DNA from: an uncultured Nitrosomonas sp.
Lineage (GTDB): Bacteria; Pseudomonadota; Gammaproteobacteria; Burkholderiales; Nitrosomonadaceae
Direction of reading: 5' to 3'
DNA length: 64,000 bases
NCBI GenBank assembly: GCA_902826115.1
Contig: CADEDO010000002.1
Span: 1 to 64,000, forward strand
Part shown: piece by piece, positions 24,909 through 35,451 of the stretch
Layout of the letters: each line of letters opens with the position of its first letter
Position numbering within the stretch: the stretch's first letter is position 1
Position numbers and translations under genes: made by a program
Notes under the pieces: model-generated
Told to the model about the DNA's origin: nothing
Seen by the model: the letters and a program-made list of their open reading frames with translations, nothing else
The model's database searches: none

Positions 24909-27779
24909 TTATTGACACGATTCGCAACTTTCATCATCGATGGCGCAGTATTTGATCTCGACGGCAGCCACTTCCGTTGTCGTTCTGGCGATGCCGCCAT
25001 CGGCAGGGACAGCATTCAAGGCACCGGCCCGTACCGTCGATTTTTCAGCGGCTGTCGCCCCCATGGAACGCAGATAGTACGTGGTTTTCAGACCACGTAT
25101 CCACGCCAGTTTGTAAGTATCATCCAGTTTTTTGCCGGAAACACCCGCCATGTAAATGTTCAGCGATTGCGATTGATCGATCCATTTTTGACGCCGCGCA
25201 CCGGCCTCAATCAACCAACTCGGTTCCATTTCGAAGGCAGTGGCATACAGGGTGCGAATATGCTCCGGAATGCGGTCGATTTTGCTAATGGCGCCATCAA
25301 AATACTTCAAATCCGCGATCATGACTTCATCCCAAAGATTCAACTTTTTCAGATCGTTGACCAGGGATTTATTGGTAATCGTGAACTCGCCCGACAGGTT
25401 GGATTTGACATACAGATTCTGATAAGTGGGTTCAATGCTGGCGGACACTCCAATGATATTGGATATCGTGGCAGTCGGCGCAATGGCCAGACAATTGGAA
25501 TTGCGCATGCCATGCGCCTGAATGCGCTGACGCAGCGCATCCCAGTCCAGAGTCGTGGATAAATCCGCTTCCACAAAACCGCCCCTTTCCTTGCGCAATA
25601 TTTCTAGAGAATCCTGCGGAAGAATGCCGCGATCCCATAAGCTGCCTTTGTATGAACTGTAGCAACCGCGCTCTTGCGCCAATTCGGTCGAAGCCCAGTA
25701 GGCCATATAAGCAACCGCTTCCATTGAGCGGTCGGCAAACTCGACGGCTTCCTGGGAACTGTATGGAATGCCTAATTGATGCAAGCAATCCTGGAAGCCC
25801 ATGATGCCCAGACCCACGGGGCGATGCTTCAGGTTTGCATTTCTGGCTTTGGCCACGGCATAAAAATTAATATCCACCACATTATCCAGCATGCGCATGG
25901 CGGTACTGATCGTACGCTTGAGCTTTTCCTTATCCAACTCGCCATTGTTGAGATGCGCGACCAGATTGACCGAACCCAGATTGCATACGGCAATTTCCTT
26001 GTCATTGGTGTTCAAGGTGATTTCAGTGCACAAATTGGAACTATGCACCACGCCGATATGATTTTGTGGAGAACGGATATTGCACGGATCCTTAAAGGTG
26101 ATCCAGGGATGGCCGGTTTCAAACAGCATGCTCAGCATTTTGCGCCACAATTGCACGGCAGGGATTTTTTTGTACAACTCCAGCTCACCACGCTCAATCT
26201 TGGCTTCATAAGCCAGATAAGCCTGTTCAAATTGCTGGCCGAATTTTTCGTGCAAATCGGGCACATCGGACGGTGAGAACAGTGTCCAGTCGCTGCCATC
26301 CATCACGCGCTTCATGAACAAATCGGGAATCCAGGTGGCGGTATTCATGTCATGCGTGCGGCGGCGATCGTCCCCGGTGTTTTTACGCAATTCCAGAAAT
26401 TCCTCGATGTCCAGATGCCAACATTCCAGATAGGCACACACGGCTCCTTTGCGCTTGCCGCCTTGATTCACGGCGACAGCCGTATCCGATACCACTTTCA
26501 GGAAAGGCACGACCCCCTGCGATTTACCATTGGTGCCCTTGATGCGCGCGCCCATGGCACGCACCGGTGTCCAATCGTTGCCCAATCCGCCGGCATATTT
26601 GGCAAGCAACGCATTTTCCTTAATGGCTTCATAAATACCATCCAGATCATCGGGAACCGTGGTGAGATAACAGGACGACAATTGTGAGCGGCAAGTGCCT
26701 GAATTGAATAAGGTTGGTGTCGAGCTCATGAAATCAAAGCTGGACAATACGTGATAAAACTCGATCGCACGCGCTTCCCGATCGATTTCATTCAGCGCCA
26801 GCCCCATGGCCACGCGCATGAAGAAAGCTTGCGGTAATTCAATGCGTCTTTCTTTGATATGCAGAAAATAACGGTCATACAGCGTTTGCAATCCCAAATA
26901 ATCGAATTGCAGATCACGATCAGCTTCCATGACTACCGCCAGGCGCTGTAAATCAAACTGCGCCAGACGCTCATCCAGCAAATCGGCTTCAATGCCGCGT
27001 TTGATGAAGACCGGAAAATACTCTTTATACTGAGATTTCATCGCTTGCTGGGATACTTCCTCGCCGAGCACTTCGTAGCGCATGTTATTCAGTAACAATC
27101 TTGCAGTGACATGACTATAAGCCGGGTCTTTTTCGATCAGAACCCTTGCGGACAGGATGGTGGATTTTCTGACTTCATCCAGCGATACGCCGTCATATAA
27201 ATCTTTTACGGTCGCTTTCAGAATCAGCGCAGGATCTACCGTATTTCCCAGTCCACTGCAGGAAGATTCGATCAATGCGGACAATCTCGCCATGTCCAAT
27301 GGCACTCTTTGACCATTATCAATAACGTACATCACCTCTGCCGGCGTTTCAGCAGCCGTGCTCTCTTTGAGTCTGGCTCTTTCGCGCGCCCGATCTTCAC
27401 GATACAACACATAGGCGCGCGCAACATCATGCTCACCGGAGCGCATTAACGCCAGCTCAACCTGATCCTGAATATCTTCAATATGAAAAGTACCGCTATC
27501 CGGTTGGCGTCGGAGTAATGCATTCACCACGTCACTGGTCAAGCTTGCAACCACCTCGCGCACTCTGACTGATGCAGCCCCTTGCCCGCCATCTACCGCT
27601 ATGAACGCTTTGGTCATGGCGACTGATATTTTGCCGGGTTCAAATGCAACCACTGCGCCATTACGCCGGATAACCCGGTATTGGGCAAAGCGGACATTTT
27701 GCATAGGGACATTGGCATCTACAGAACTGACATTTCCAGTAATCGATTTGAGGTTAGTGTATTCCGTTGCAAGTTGCAT
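24909..27779 (-). CDS. nrdA: Ribonucleoside-diphosphate reductase, alpha subunit (class Ia)
   Basis: Catalytic subunit reducing ribonucleoside diphosphates. The 956-residue length exceeds the E. coli type because two ATP-cone regions can be seen before the core (about residues 33-125 and 145-235), which implies oligomer-based dATP control. Core motifs include NSGTCRSQLSSCYL, the NLCTEI segment and PTATISNIIG, and the protein ends in the redox pair CESC. AGGAGG precedes the ATG. The enzyme needs oxygen and no B12, so the cobalamin operon is not serving it. A possible NrdR box lies about 80 bp upstream. Confidence 0.95.
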   Translation of the reverse strand: MQLATEYTNLKSITGNVSSVDANVPMQNVRFAQYRVIRRNGAVVAFEPGKISVAMTKAFIAVDGGQGAASVRVREVVASLTSDVVNALLRRQPDSGTFHIEDIQDQVELALMRSGEHDVARAYVLYREDRARERARLKESTAAETPAEVMYVIDNGQRVPLDMARLSALIESSCSGLGNTVDPALILKATVKDLYDGVSLDEVRKSTILSARVLIEKDPAYSHVTARLLLNNMRYEVLGEEVSQQAMKSQYKEYFPVFIKRGIEADLLDERLAQFDLQRLAVVMEADRDLQFDYLGLQTLYDRYFLHIKERRIELPQAFFMRVAMGLALNEIDREARAIEFYHVLSSFDFMSSTPTLFNSGTCRSQLSSCYLTTVPDDLDGIYEAIKENALLAKYAGGLGNDWTPVRAMGARIKGTNGKSQGVVPFLKVVSDTAVAVNQGGKRKGAVCAYLECWHLDIEEFLELRKNTGDDRRRTHDMNTATWIPDLFMKRVMDGSDWTLFSPSDVPDLHEKFGQQFEQAYLAYEAKIERGELELYKKIPAVQLWRKMLSMLFETGHPWITFKDPCNIRSPQNHIGVVHSSNLCTEITLNTNDKEIAVCNLGSVNLVAHLNNGELDKEKLKRTISTAMRMLDNVVDINFYAVAKARNANLKHRPVGLGIMGFQDCLHQLGIPYSSQEAVEFADRSMEAVAYMAYWASTELAQERGCYSSYKGSLWDRGILPQDSLEILRKERGGFVEADLSTTLDWDALRQRIQAHGMRNSNCLAIAPTATISNIIGVSASIEPTYQNLYVKSNLSGEFTITNKSLVNDLKKLNLWDEVMIADLKYFDGAISKIDRIPEHIRTLYATAFEMEPSWLIEAGARRQKWIDQSQSLNIYMAGVSGKKLDDTYKLAWIRGLKTTYYLRSMGATAAEKSTVRAGALNAVPADGGIARTTTEVAAVEIKYCAIDDESCESCQ

Positions 27780-28134
27780 GGGTGTTTCCTCCTGACTGAT
27801 TATTCATATGAGAGAATAAATATTTCCATTTATTCAATGCAATATTATTATCTGTTAAACCACTATATCTAGTAGCAATTAGAAATTAATACAGCACAAG
27901 TAGTATTACACAAATTATCCCGTTGCTGCAATTCTTATCGTTAACTTAACCATTCCACGGTGGCATTTAGGCAACACACCGACGGATACCGGTCACAGCG
28001 TCAGCATGCTACACTGATTACCCATCTTGCCTTGCGCCGCTCATCGAACACTGATTCAAATCCTGTGATGATTATTGAAATCACTGGTTTAGTCTCCATT
28101 TATTGAAGTAATTGATTTTTCCTGGAGGAAATTT
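27780..28134. other. Divergent promoter region of nrdA and lemA
   Basis: A 355-bp AT-rich gap between divergent genes. It contains one NrdR-box-like sequence (27860-27875) and ends in a GGAGG site for lemA. No gene is seen. Confidence 0.5.
27860..27875 (-). promoter_or_regulatory. Possible NrdR box
   Basis: CCACTATATCTAGTAG resembles the NrdR consensus (ACACwATATATwGTGT). NrdR boxes normally come as pairs about 31 bp apart. A much weaker second match (ACAAGTAGTATTACAC, 27896-27911) is 36 bp away, so the spacing is off. Repression of nrdAB by NrdR is plausible but unproved. Confidence 0.4.
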
Positions 28135-28743
28135 ATGCGTCAATGGTTACTGATCATGATCCTTTTCAGCACGCTGATGACCAGCGGCTGCGGTTACAAC
28201 ACACTGCAATCAACGGATGAACACATTAAAGCAAGCTGGGCGGAAGTATTGAATCAATACAAACGCCGCGCAGATCTGGTACCCAATCTGGTCAATGTGG
28301 TCAAAGGTTTTGCAGCACAGGAAAAAGATGTGCTGCTGGGGATCACCCATGCACGCTCCAAGGTGGGCAGCATCCAGGCAACGCCGGAACTTATCAACGA
28401 TCCAGAAGCTTTCTCCAAGTTCCAGAATGCACAAGGCGAATTGTCGAGCGCCCTATCGCGTTTGTTAGTCGTCACTGAGAATTATCCCGAACTGAAGTCG
28501 GATGCCAATTTTCGTGATTTGCAGGCACAACTGGAAGGAACCGAAAATCGCATCACGGTGGCTCGCAATCGCTATATCAAAGCCGTGCAGGAATACAATA
28601 TCGTAGTCCGCTCTTTCCCCAGCAATCTGACCGCAATGCTATTTGGTTTCCAAACAAAACCCAGCTTTACGGTAGAAAATGAGCATGAGATTTCCTCTGC
28701 GCCGCAGGTTGATTTCAATACCGTCAGCCCGGTAGGAAAATAA
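28135..28743 (+). CDS. lemA: LemA family lipoprotein
   Basis: A 202-residue LemA-family protein with an N-terminal lipoprotein signal (MTSGC lipobox, cysteine at about residue 19). The family core is seen at SWAEVLNQYKRRADLVPNLV and LSRLLVVTENYPELKSD, and NRYIKAVQEYN. LemA proteins are helical, membrane-attached and of unclear function. GGAGGAAA precedes the ATG. It heads a three-gene operon with two TPM-domain genes, a common arrangement in proteobacteria. Confidence 0.92.
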   Translation: MRQWLLIMILFSTLMTSGCGYNTLQSTDEHIKASWAEVLNQYKRRADLVPNLVNVVKGFAAQEKDVLLGITHARSKVGSIQATPELINDPEAFSKFQNAQGELSSALSRLLVVTENYPELKSDANFRDLQAQLEGTENRITVARNRYIKAVQEYNIVVRSFPSNLTAMLFGFQTKPSFTVENEHEISSAPQVDFNTVSPVGK

Positions 28744-28745
28744 CC

Positions 28746-29696
28746 ATGCTTTCGCTTCGTTGTTTCACTGCATGGTTTTCCTGCCTGGGCCGGAATCACC
28801 TGCTAAGCAGCGGAATCCTCCCAACCTGGATCAGAGTTTGGTTGTTGCTGGTACTATTGCTGATGGCTGCCGGTTCCCAGGCCGATATCGCCATTCCACC
28901 GCTCAAATCGCATGTCACCGACCTGACGTCAACGCTCTCAACGCAGGAAGTGGAACGATTGGAACAGCGGCTAGCGGCCTTTGAACAGAAGAAAGGCAGC
29001 CAAGTGGCTATTTTGCTGGTGCCCACCACGCAACCCGAGACGATCGAGCAATATGCCATGCGTGTTGCCGAAGCATGGAAACTGGGTCGCAAAGGAATCG
29101 ATGATGGCGCGCTATTACTGATCGCAAAAAATGACCGAGGATTGCGCATCGAAGTAGGCTATGGCTTGGAGGGCGTACTGCCGGATGCCAAGGCAAAACG
29201 CATTATCGAAGAAATCATCGTACCCCGATTCAAAGCAGGGGATTTTACAGGTGGCATTCATGCCGGCGTCGATGCCATACTCGGCCTGATTGAAGGAGAA
29301 GCCCTTCCCTCCCCATCCGCTCAACGCGGAACACCTCATGCCTTATCGGCCGACACTCTTTTGGATAACATTGTGTTCATTTTTATTGGATTCATGGTAT
29401 TTGGAAGATTGTTTCAAGCGCTGTTAGGACGCTTGGCCGGCGCAACGGTAACCAGCATAGGTGCGGGATTGATCGGCTGGCTACTATTTTCATCCATGGC
29501 AGCGGCAATACTCATCGCAATCGCCGCCTTTTTTATGGGCCTATTTCAACAGACTGGTGGTGGAATCTATAGAAATGGTCGCGGTCATTGGATAGGCCAC
29601 GATAGTTCAGGACATATGGGCAGAGGCGGCTTTGGCGGAGGATTTGGTGGTGGTGGCGGTGGTTTTGGCGGCGGCGGCGCATCGGGGAGATGGTGA
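28746..29696 (+). CDS. TPM domain (YgcG-like) membrane protein
   Basis: A 316-residue protein with an N-terminal signal or membrane segment (about 30-46), an extracytoplasmic TPM domain (about 50-185; HVTDLTSTLSTQEVERLE, DDGALLLIAKNDRGLRIEVGYGLEG), two further membrane segments (about 208-265), and a glycine-rich tail made of GGFGGG repeats ending SGRW. This is the YgcG layout. It follows lemA by 2 nt and its stop touches the next start. The domain's biochemical role is not settled; links with envelope maintenance and photosystem II repair are known. Confidence 0.88.
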   Translation: MLSLRCFTAWFSCLGRNHLLSSGILPTWIRVWLLLVLLLMAAGSQADIAIPPLKSHVTDLTSTLSTQEVERLEQRLAAFEQKKGSQVAILLVPTTQPETIEQYAMRVAEAWKLGRKGIDDGALLLIAKNDRGLRIEVGYGLEGVLPDAKAKRIIEEIIVPRFKAGDFTGGIHAGVDAILGLIEGEALPSPSAQRGTPHALSADTLLDNIVFIFIGFMVFGRLFQALLGRLAGATVTSIGAGLIGWLLFSSMAAAILIAIAAFFMGLFQQTGGGIYRNGRGHWIGHDSSGHMGRGGFGGGFGGGGGGFGGGGASGRW

Positions 29697-30200
29697 ATGA
29701 ATATTGCTCGCATCATCCGCCATCTGTTGACCGGACAACTCGCCATACGACGCAGATTCCCCGCGACTGTTTTGACGGCTATCGAACAAGCGATTCAGCA
29801 ATCGGAAACGAATCATGGCGGTCAAATATGCTTTGTCGTTGAGGCTGCGCTCGATACGATTCCGCTGTTGAGAGATCAAACTGCTCGTGAACGGGCGATC
29901 GAGGTATTTTCTCAACTGCGCGTATGGGATACAGAATATAACAATGGCGTACTGATTTATTTATTGCTGGCTGACCGGGATGTCGAGATCATCGCGGATC
30001 GAGGAATTCACGTCAAGGTCGCGGCTGAAGAATGGGAAACGATCTGCCGTGCCATGGAGTCAGCCTTCCGGCAACGGCAATTTGAGACGGGCACTATAGC
30101 GGGAATCCATGCAATCAGCCGTCATTTGCAAGCATTTTTTCCACCTGATTCAAAGAATCGCAGGAATGAAGTGGCAGATAAGCCAGTAATACTGCAATGA
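29697..30200 (+). CDS. Second TPM domain protein
   Basis: A 167-residue protein with a TPM domain but no signal peptide or glycine tail: TAIEQAIQQSETNHGGQICFVVEA, ERAIEVFSQLRVWDTEYNNGVLIYLL, and IIADRGIHVKV. The start abuts the stop of the preceding TPM gene, so the three genes are one operon. It is probably cytosolic or loosely membrane-bound and works with its neighbour. Confidence 0.85.
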   Translation: MNIARIIRHLLTGQLAIRRRFPATVLTAIEQAIQQSETNHGGQICFVVEAALDTIPLLRDQTARERAIEVFSQLRVWDTEYNNGVLIYLLLADRDVEIIADRGIHVKVAAEEWETICRAMESAFRQRQFETGTIAGIHAISRHLQAFFPPDSKNRRNEVADKPVILQ

Positions 30201-30250
30201 ATTGGGCGAAATGGAGACCGTACGCCGGATGAGCGCCAAAATCTAAGCGA

Positions 30251-31465
30251 TCAGAGTATTCCTTGTATGGCGCTAATGTCAAAATGCCAATGCTTGGGAT
30301 CTTCAATATGCTCGATACTATCGGTCACTTCCGATAGATCCAGGATTTCTACCGGAATATGCATATCGGTACGCGTAGAAAAGAAAACCTTGACGATGGG
30401 CGTAGTCAGACTTTTCTTGGATTGCTCAATCACCACCCCCAAGCGGCCTGATTTAAGCTTTAGAAATGTACCATTAGGGTAAATACCAATGGTTTTGACG
30501 AATGCATAAAAAACAGTTTCGTCAAAATGACCATCTTTCCAGGTGGCCATTTTGTGAATGGCTTCCGCAGGCTCCCATGCTTTTTTATAGCAACGCGCGG
30601 AAGAAATAGCGTCATACACATCGCAAACCGCTCCCATGCGTGCAAATAAAGACAGTGCATCGCCTGATATTTTTTCCGGATAGCCTCTTCCATCCACACG
30701 TTCATGATGGTGCAAGCAAACATCCAGAGTCGATTCCTTCACCTGATAACAGGATTTAAGTATTTCCCAGCCACGCTGTGGATGGCTTCTGATCACCATA
30801 AACTCATCGTCCGTCAGTTTTCCCGGCTTATTCAACACTTCATTGGGAATCGCCATTTTTCCAATATCGTGCAGCAATCCAGCAACACCTGCCTGCCTTA
30901 ATTGCTCGCCAGAAAATCCCAGCTGTTTTCCTAGCGCAACCATTAACATGCAGACAGCAACTGAATGCAAATAAGTATATTCATCAACGGTTTTGAGTCT
31001 AACCAAACTGAGCAAGGCATCTGAATTGCGTTCAATGGATTGACTGATCTCATCCACCAGCGATTCTGCTTCACTAATGTCAAGCGCCTTACCCATTCTG
31101 ACATCATTGAACATGGTAATGACCGCTTCCTTGGCCTTGTGATGGATCTCTTTTGCAGAAGTGAGTTCTTGCTCGATGGCAACGGGTGCTATTGATTTTC
31201 TGACAGGTGCAGGCGTCTCTACAGGCGCTTCTTGAGTGGAAGGGATGGGAATTTCCAGTTGATCCGTTTCAGGCATGATGACATCCAGGCCTTTACTGGT
31301 ATCAATCCAAACCTCATCCACACCACATTTAATCAGTGTATTCAGATCTTTCTGCGCATTCAGTTTGAAAGATTTTCTCCAGAACGGATGTTCCAGCCAA
31401 TTTCCCCGGATTTCATGAATGTACATACCCAGACGAACATCATCAGTTTTTATCTTCTTTATCAT
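30251..31465 (-). CDS. HD-GYP domain cyclic-di-GMP phosphodiesterase
   Basis: A 404-residue soluble protein with an N-terminal DUF3391 domain (about 1-130, MIKKIKTDDVRLGMYIHEI...) and an HD-GYP domain (about 135-330). The catalytic signature is complete: AGLLHDIGKMAIPNEVLNKPG, HHHERVDGRGYP and the metal site region RMGAVCDVYDAISSARCYK. It should hydrolyse cyclic-di-GMP to GMP. The C-terminal 70 residues are a small extra beta-rich part. It is one of three c-di-GMP proteins within 14 kb. It lies 90 nt after valS. Confidence 0.93.
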   Translation of the reverse strand: MIKKIKTDDVRLGMYIHEIRGNWLEHPFWRKSFKLNAQKDLNTLIKCGVDEVWIDTSKGLDVIMPETDQLEIPIPSTQEAPVETPAPVRKSIAPVAIEQELTSAKEIHHKAKEAVITMFNDVRMGKALDISEAESLVDEISQSIERNSDALLSLVRLKTVDEYTYLHSVAVCMLMVALGKQLGFSGEQLRQAGVAGLLHDIGKMAIPNEVLNKPGKLTDDEFMVIRSHPQRGWEILKSCYQVKESTLDVCLHHHERVDGRGYPEKISGDALSLFARMGAVCDVYDAISSARCYKKAWEPAEAIHKMATWKDGHFDETVFYAFVKTIGIYPNGTFLKLKSGRLGVVIEQSKKSLTTPIVKVFFSTRTDMHIPVEILDLSEVTDSIEHIEDPKHWHFDISAIQGIL

Positions 31466-31554
31466 AGGATTAGAAATATAAAAATGGCCTTTATTGGTTG
31501 ATTGCCTACCCTGACAACTGATTCCGATGTATTCAACAGCCGATTCATTCAGTC

Positions 31555-34317
31555 CTATCCAAGTTTGCTCAATTGCTCTTTCAATTTACCCAGCGTTGCA
31601 TTAAATGTCGCCAGCCGTTCTTGCTCTTGCGCCACGACATTGGCTGGTGCGCGTTCAACGAAGCTGGGATTGGTCAGTTTTGTGGTTGCTTTGGCAACTT
31701 CACCCTCAATACGTGCGATTTCTTTCGTTAATCGCTCACGCTCAACCTTGACGTCAATTTCTATTTTCAGCATTAATCTGAATTCGCCTACGATGGAAAC
31801 GGGTGCATCCACATCGGGAAGTTCATCTTGCTGCACATGAATCTCCGATAATTTTGCCAGCGCCAGCAAATAGGGCGTGAATTCGTCCAGAACCTGTTGC
31901 TTGCCTGCCGCTAATAACGGCACTTTAAGTGCCGGAGATAAATTCATTTCGCTGCGTAATGTACGACAAGCATTCACCATGTCTTTTAATAAGGCGACAG
32001 ATTGCATGGCGCCCTCATTCAGCTTGGCTTGATCAGCTTTTGGATAAGGCTGGCACATTAAACTTGCGCCATTTTTACCGGCCAATGGTGCAACTTTCTG
32101 CCAAAGTTCCTCGGTAATAAACGGAATCACCGGATGAGCCAGCCTTAACATCGCTTCCAGTACTCGCACCAAAGTCCGCCGCGTGGCCCGTTGCACTGCA
32201 TCCTGTTGACTATTGAGCTGCACTTTAGCCAGCTCGACATACCAGTCACAGTATTCATCCCAAACCAATTCGTAAATTTCGCGTGCGACCAGATCAAAAC
32301 GATAATTGGCAAAGGCTTGTTCAACGGCCAGTTCCGCCTGTTGCAATCGACCGATCATCCATTGGTCCGCAGCGGTATAAACCACTGGCAATGCATCATC
32401 CAAGCCAGTGTCTTTTCCTTCACAATTCATCAATACATAGCGGGTTGCATTCCATAGTTTGTTACAAAAATTGCGGTAACCATCACAACGCTGCATATCA
32501 AATTTGATATCGCGGCCATGTGATGCGAGGCTGGCAAAAGTAAAGCGCAGCGCATCGGTTCCAAAAGCTGGAATACCATCGGGGAAATGCTTGCGGGTAT
32601 TCTTTTCAATCGACTCGGCCTGCTTGGGATTCATCAAGCCGGTGGTGCGCTTGGCAATCAAATCAGACAATGCAATGCCATCGATCAGATCCAGCGGATC
32701 CAGCACATTGCCCTTGGATTTGCTCATTTTCTGGCCTTCGGCATCACGGATTAGGCCAGTAATATAAACTTCCTTGAAAGGCACTTTACCGGTGAAATGC
32801 AGCGACATCATCACCATACGTGCGACCCAAAAGAAAATGATATCAAAACCGGTGATGAGCACCGATGTCGGCAGGAATGTTTTCAGCTCAGGGGTTTCAT
32901 CCGGCCAGCCCAATGTCGAAAATGGCCACAGCGCTGATGAAAACCAGGTATCCAGTACATCGTCGTCTTGGGTCAGATCTTTTTTGCCGGATAGCTTTTG
33001 CGCTTCTTCCAGGTTATGCGCAACCGTGATATTGCCATCTTCGTCATACCATGCCGGAATGCGGTGCCCCCACCATAATTGGCGTGAGATACACCAATCC
33101 TGGATGTTTTCCAGCCATTGATTGTAGACATGCGTCCAGTTGTCCGGCGTAAACTTCACATCGCCCTGCGCCACCACATCTAATCCCCGCTTGGCCAAAC
33201 CTTCCATGGCGACATACCATTGATCGGTCAGCATGGGTTCGATAATCGTATTGGTTCGGTCGCCGCGTGGCGCCATCAGTTGATGTGGTTTGGTTTCCAC
33301 CAGGAAACCCTGCGCTTGCAGATCGGCGACGATCCTTTTTCTGGCATCGAAACGATCCATGCCCTGATAGTCAGTGGGCGCCAGATCGTTGATTTTTCCA
33401 TCCAGGGTAAAAATATTGATCGGCACCAAGTGATGACGCTGCCCGACTTGATAGTCATTGAAATCATGCGCTGGGGTAATTTTCACGCAACCAGTACCGA
33501 ATTCCCGATCAACATAAGTATCGGCAATAATCGGAATGGTTCGTTCACACAGCGGCAAGCGCACATGGCGTCCAATCAGATGTTGATAGCGCAGATCTTC
33601 GGGATGCACAGCAACAGCCACGTCCCCCAGCATGGTCTCAGGGCGCGTGGTGGCGACAATCAAGGCTTCTGCAGGATCAGTGCGATTGCCATCCGCTTGC
33701 TCAACGGGATAGCGAATATGCCACATGGAGCCATTTTCTTCCGTCGACACCACTTCCAAATCCGAGACGGCCGTTTGCAAGACCGGATCCCAATTCACCA
33801 GGCGCTTGCCGCGATAGATGAGCCCTTCACGGTAAAGCCGCACAAACACTTCAGTCACTGCGCGCGATAATTCGGCATCCATGGTAAAACGCTCGCGTGT
33901 CCAGTCGCAGGAAGTTCCCAAGCGGCGCATTTGCCGGGTAATGGTCGAGCCGGATTCCTCTTTCCATTCCCACACCTTGTGCAGAAACGCTTCCCGCCCC
34001 ATGTCGCGCCGATCAAGATTCTGCTGATCCAACTGACGTTCCACCACAATCTGTGTGGCAATACCGGCATGATCGGTACCTGGTTGCCATAAGGTGTTAT
34101 CCCCCAACATGCGGTGATAGCGTGTCAGTGCATCCATCAACGTATGTTGAAATGCATGCCCCATATGCAGCGTACCTGTCACATTGGGAGGTGGCAGCAT
34201 AATGCAATAAGCCGATTTGTCAGCCGAAGTTGTGGGCTTGAAGTAACCGGCTGATTCCCAAATGGAATACCAGCGGTCTTCGATGAGTTTTGGGCTAAAA
34301 CTTTTCTCGAGTTCCAT
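31555..34317 (-). CDS. valS: Valyl-tRNA synthetase
   Basis: Charges tRNA-Val. I take the ATG at 34317 (920 residues) because the family begins MELEKSF(S/D)P; the upstream ATG adds 14 hydrophobic residues without a ribosome binding site. The class I HIGH motif is in [15 protein letters not shown] and KMSKS in [16 protein letters not shown]. An editing domain and the C-terminal coiled-coil arm ([21 protein letters not shown]) are present. It ends the pepA-holC-valS cluster conserved in many proteobacteria, here with one extra small gene. Confidence 0.96.
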   Translation of the reverse strand: MELEKSFSPKLIEDRWYSIWESAGYFKPTTSADKSAYCIMLPPPNVTGTLHMGHAFQHTLMDALTRYHRMLGDNTLWQPGTDHAGIATQIVVERQLDQQNLDRRDMGREAFLHKVWEWKEESGSTITRQMRRLGTSCDWTRERFTMDAELSRAVTEVFVRLYREGLIYRGKRLVNWDPVLQTAVSDLEVVSTEENGSMWHIRYPVEQADGNRTDPAEALIVATTRPETMLGDVAVAVHPEDLRYQHLIGRHVRLPLCERTIPIIADTYVDREFGTGCVKITPAHDFNDYQVGQRHHLVPINIFTLDGKINDLAPTDYQGMDRFDARKRIVADLQAQGFLVETKPHQLMAPRGDRTNTIIEPMLTDQWYVAMEGLAKRGLDVVAQGDVKFTPDNWTHVYNQWLENIQDWCISRQLWWGHRIPAWYDEDGNITVAHNLEEAQKLSGKKDLTQDDDVLDTWFSSALWPFSTLGWPDETPELKTFLPTSVLITGFDIIFFWVARMVMMSLHFTGKVPFKEVYITGLIRDAEGQKMSKSKGNVLDPLDLIDGIALSDLIAKRTTGLMNPKQAESIEKNTRKHFPDGIPAFGTDALRFTFASLASHGRDIKFDMQRCDGYRNFCNKLWNATRYVLMNCEGKDTGLDDALPVVYTAADQWMIGRLQQAELAVEQAFANYRFDLVAREIYELVWDEYCDWYVELAKVQLNSQQDAVQRATRRTLVRVLEAMLRLAHPVIPFITEELWQKVAPLAGKNGASLMCQPYPKADQAKLNEGAMQSVALLKDMVNACRTLRSEMNLSPALKVPLLAAGKQQVLDEFTPYLLALAKLSEIHVQQDELPDVDAPVSIVGEFRLMLKIEIDVKVERERLTKEIARIEGEVAKATTKLTNPSFVERAPANVVAQEQERLATFNATLGKLKEQLSKLG

Positions 34318-34483
34318 GGAATTTAAAGTTGTGTTGAAGGGTAAAAATAAGACCGCCATTATAGCGGATGGCTTATCAATCCGTAGACAAGAAGTACCGA
34401 CAATGCTGTATCAGCGCATCAGTTTGTTCTGAATATCTATCTGATATCGAATAAGAAAGCGATAAAATTCGTACTGAAAGCAA

Positions 34484-34855
34484 CTATTTGATTGAATCAC
34501 TCATGCGCGCTTCCAAAGCATCAGCCAATGCTTTTCTATCACTGGAGCTCATATCGATATGGGCATCTTGCAGTGCGGCATCCAATACCTGCTGTATCGG
34601 CGTTGACCGCTTGGGCTGCGGTTGTATTACCGAAGGATTGAGCACCACCACTTCCGTCAGCATGGGGATATTTTCTGCAGTCTTTTCCTGCAGCAATTCA
34701 CCTTCAACAGGAGAATCCATTTCTGATGGAGAATCAACTGGCGTTGCTGTCGTGCTTTTTATTTTGCCATGATTATGATATTTGCCGAGTAAGTTACGGA
34801 ATTTTTGCAGGATCTCAGCATCATCGGGCTCAGTTGGGGATTTGTCATCAATCAT
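34484..34855 (-). CDS. Small acidic protein between holC and valS, unknown
   Basis: I do not recognise this 123-residue protein. It is acidic, without membrane segments, and has a low-complexity middle (about 35-70, Ser/Pro/Glu-rich). Helical ends are predicted: AEILQKFRNLLGKYHN at the start, and a C-terminal helix-turn-helix-like part (PIQQVLDAALQDAHIDMSSSDRKALADALEARM). Its place, 31 nt after holC and about 170 nt before valS, suggests co-expression with them. Confidence 0.6.
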   Translation of the reverse strand: MIDDKSPTEPDDAEILQKFRNLLGKYHNHGKIKSTTATPVDSPSEMDSPVEGELLQEKTAENIPMLTEVVVLNPSVIQPQPKRSTPIQQVLDAALQDAHIDMSSSDRKALADALEARMSDSIK

Positions 34856-34886
34856 CGTTGAGAAAATCAGTGCTTACTGATTCCTT

Positions 34887-35339
34887 TCAATCATCAAGTG
34901 TGTAATGGTGTATCTCATAACCCTTATCTTTATAAAAACGGTAGCGCTCACGCGCAACCAGCTTATCCTCCTGCGATATCCCGGCGATCTCGATCAATCG
35001 CTTGTACTGATCGAATTCGGGCGGATACTGACGGTGCAAGTTCAGTAACACATCAAACTGCACATCGATTGGTATCACATCGCTTAAAATCACTGGCGTT
35101 ACCTTTATCAAGGAATCATCCTCCTGCAATCGGCAATGTGGAATGAAGCTCGTGGGAGAAAACGTCCAAAGCAATTCATCCATCTGCTTGATTGTTGCCA
35201 TATCCGGTGTATAAACCATCACGCTCATGTTTTGCTGAACCGCCTTGGCACAAAGCCGGCAGGCTGTTTTCAATTTATCACTGGATCCGGAATAAAAATA
35301 AATTTGCGTCATTGCATCGCTAATAGTCTGGTCACTCAC
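34887..35339 (-). CDS. holC: DNA polymerase III chi subunit
   Basis: The chi subunit links the clamp loader to single-strand-binding protein. The family pattern is seen: TQIYFYSG at the start, KTACRLCAKAVQQNMSVMVYTPD, DELLWTFSPTSFIPH and the C-terminal ARERYRFYKDKGYEIHHY. The start is uncertain: GTG at 35339 (150 residues) or ATG at 35312 (141 residues, MTQIYFYSG). The second fits the family better, although neither has a good ribosome binding site. Confidence 0.9.
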   Translation of the reverse strand: MSDQTISDAMTQIYFYSGSSDKLKTACRLCAKAVQQNMSVMVYTPDMATIKQMDELLWTFSPTSFIPHCRLQEDDSLIKVTPVILSDVIPIDVQFDVLLNLHRQYPPEFDQYKRLIEIAGISQEDKLVARERYRFYKDKGYEIHHYTLDD

Positions 35340-35375
35340 ATCGATACGCCGACATCATCAACAAAGTTCGCAGTC

Positions 35376-35435
35376 GCTGATTAATTCATGCATGGACGAC
35401 GAACAAGCATTGCCATCTATTCGGAATTAATCAGC
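35376..35435. repeat. 60-bp inverted repeat with GCTGATTAATTC ends
   Basis: A perfect 12-bp inverted repeat (GCTGATTAATTC and GAATTAATCAGC) round 36 bp in the gap between pepA and holC. The end sequence matches the inner part of the 18036-18178 element's ends, so this may be a deleted relative. It lies inside the pepA-holC cluster and would form a hairpin in the transcript. Confidence 0.5.
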
Positions 35436-35451
35436 ACATTTCAATGATCAA

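Noticed and set aside
27896-27911. Second NrdR box upstream of nrdA
   Set aside because: Weak match and spacing of 36 bp instead of about 31 bp.
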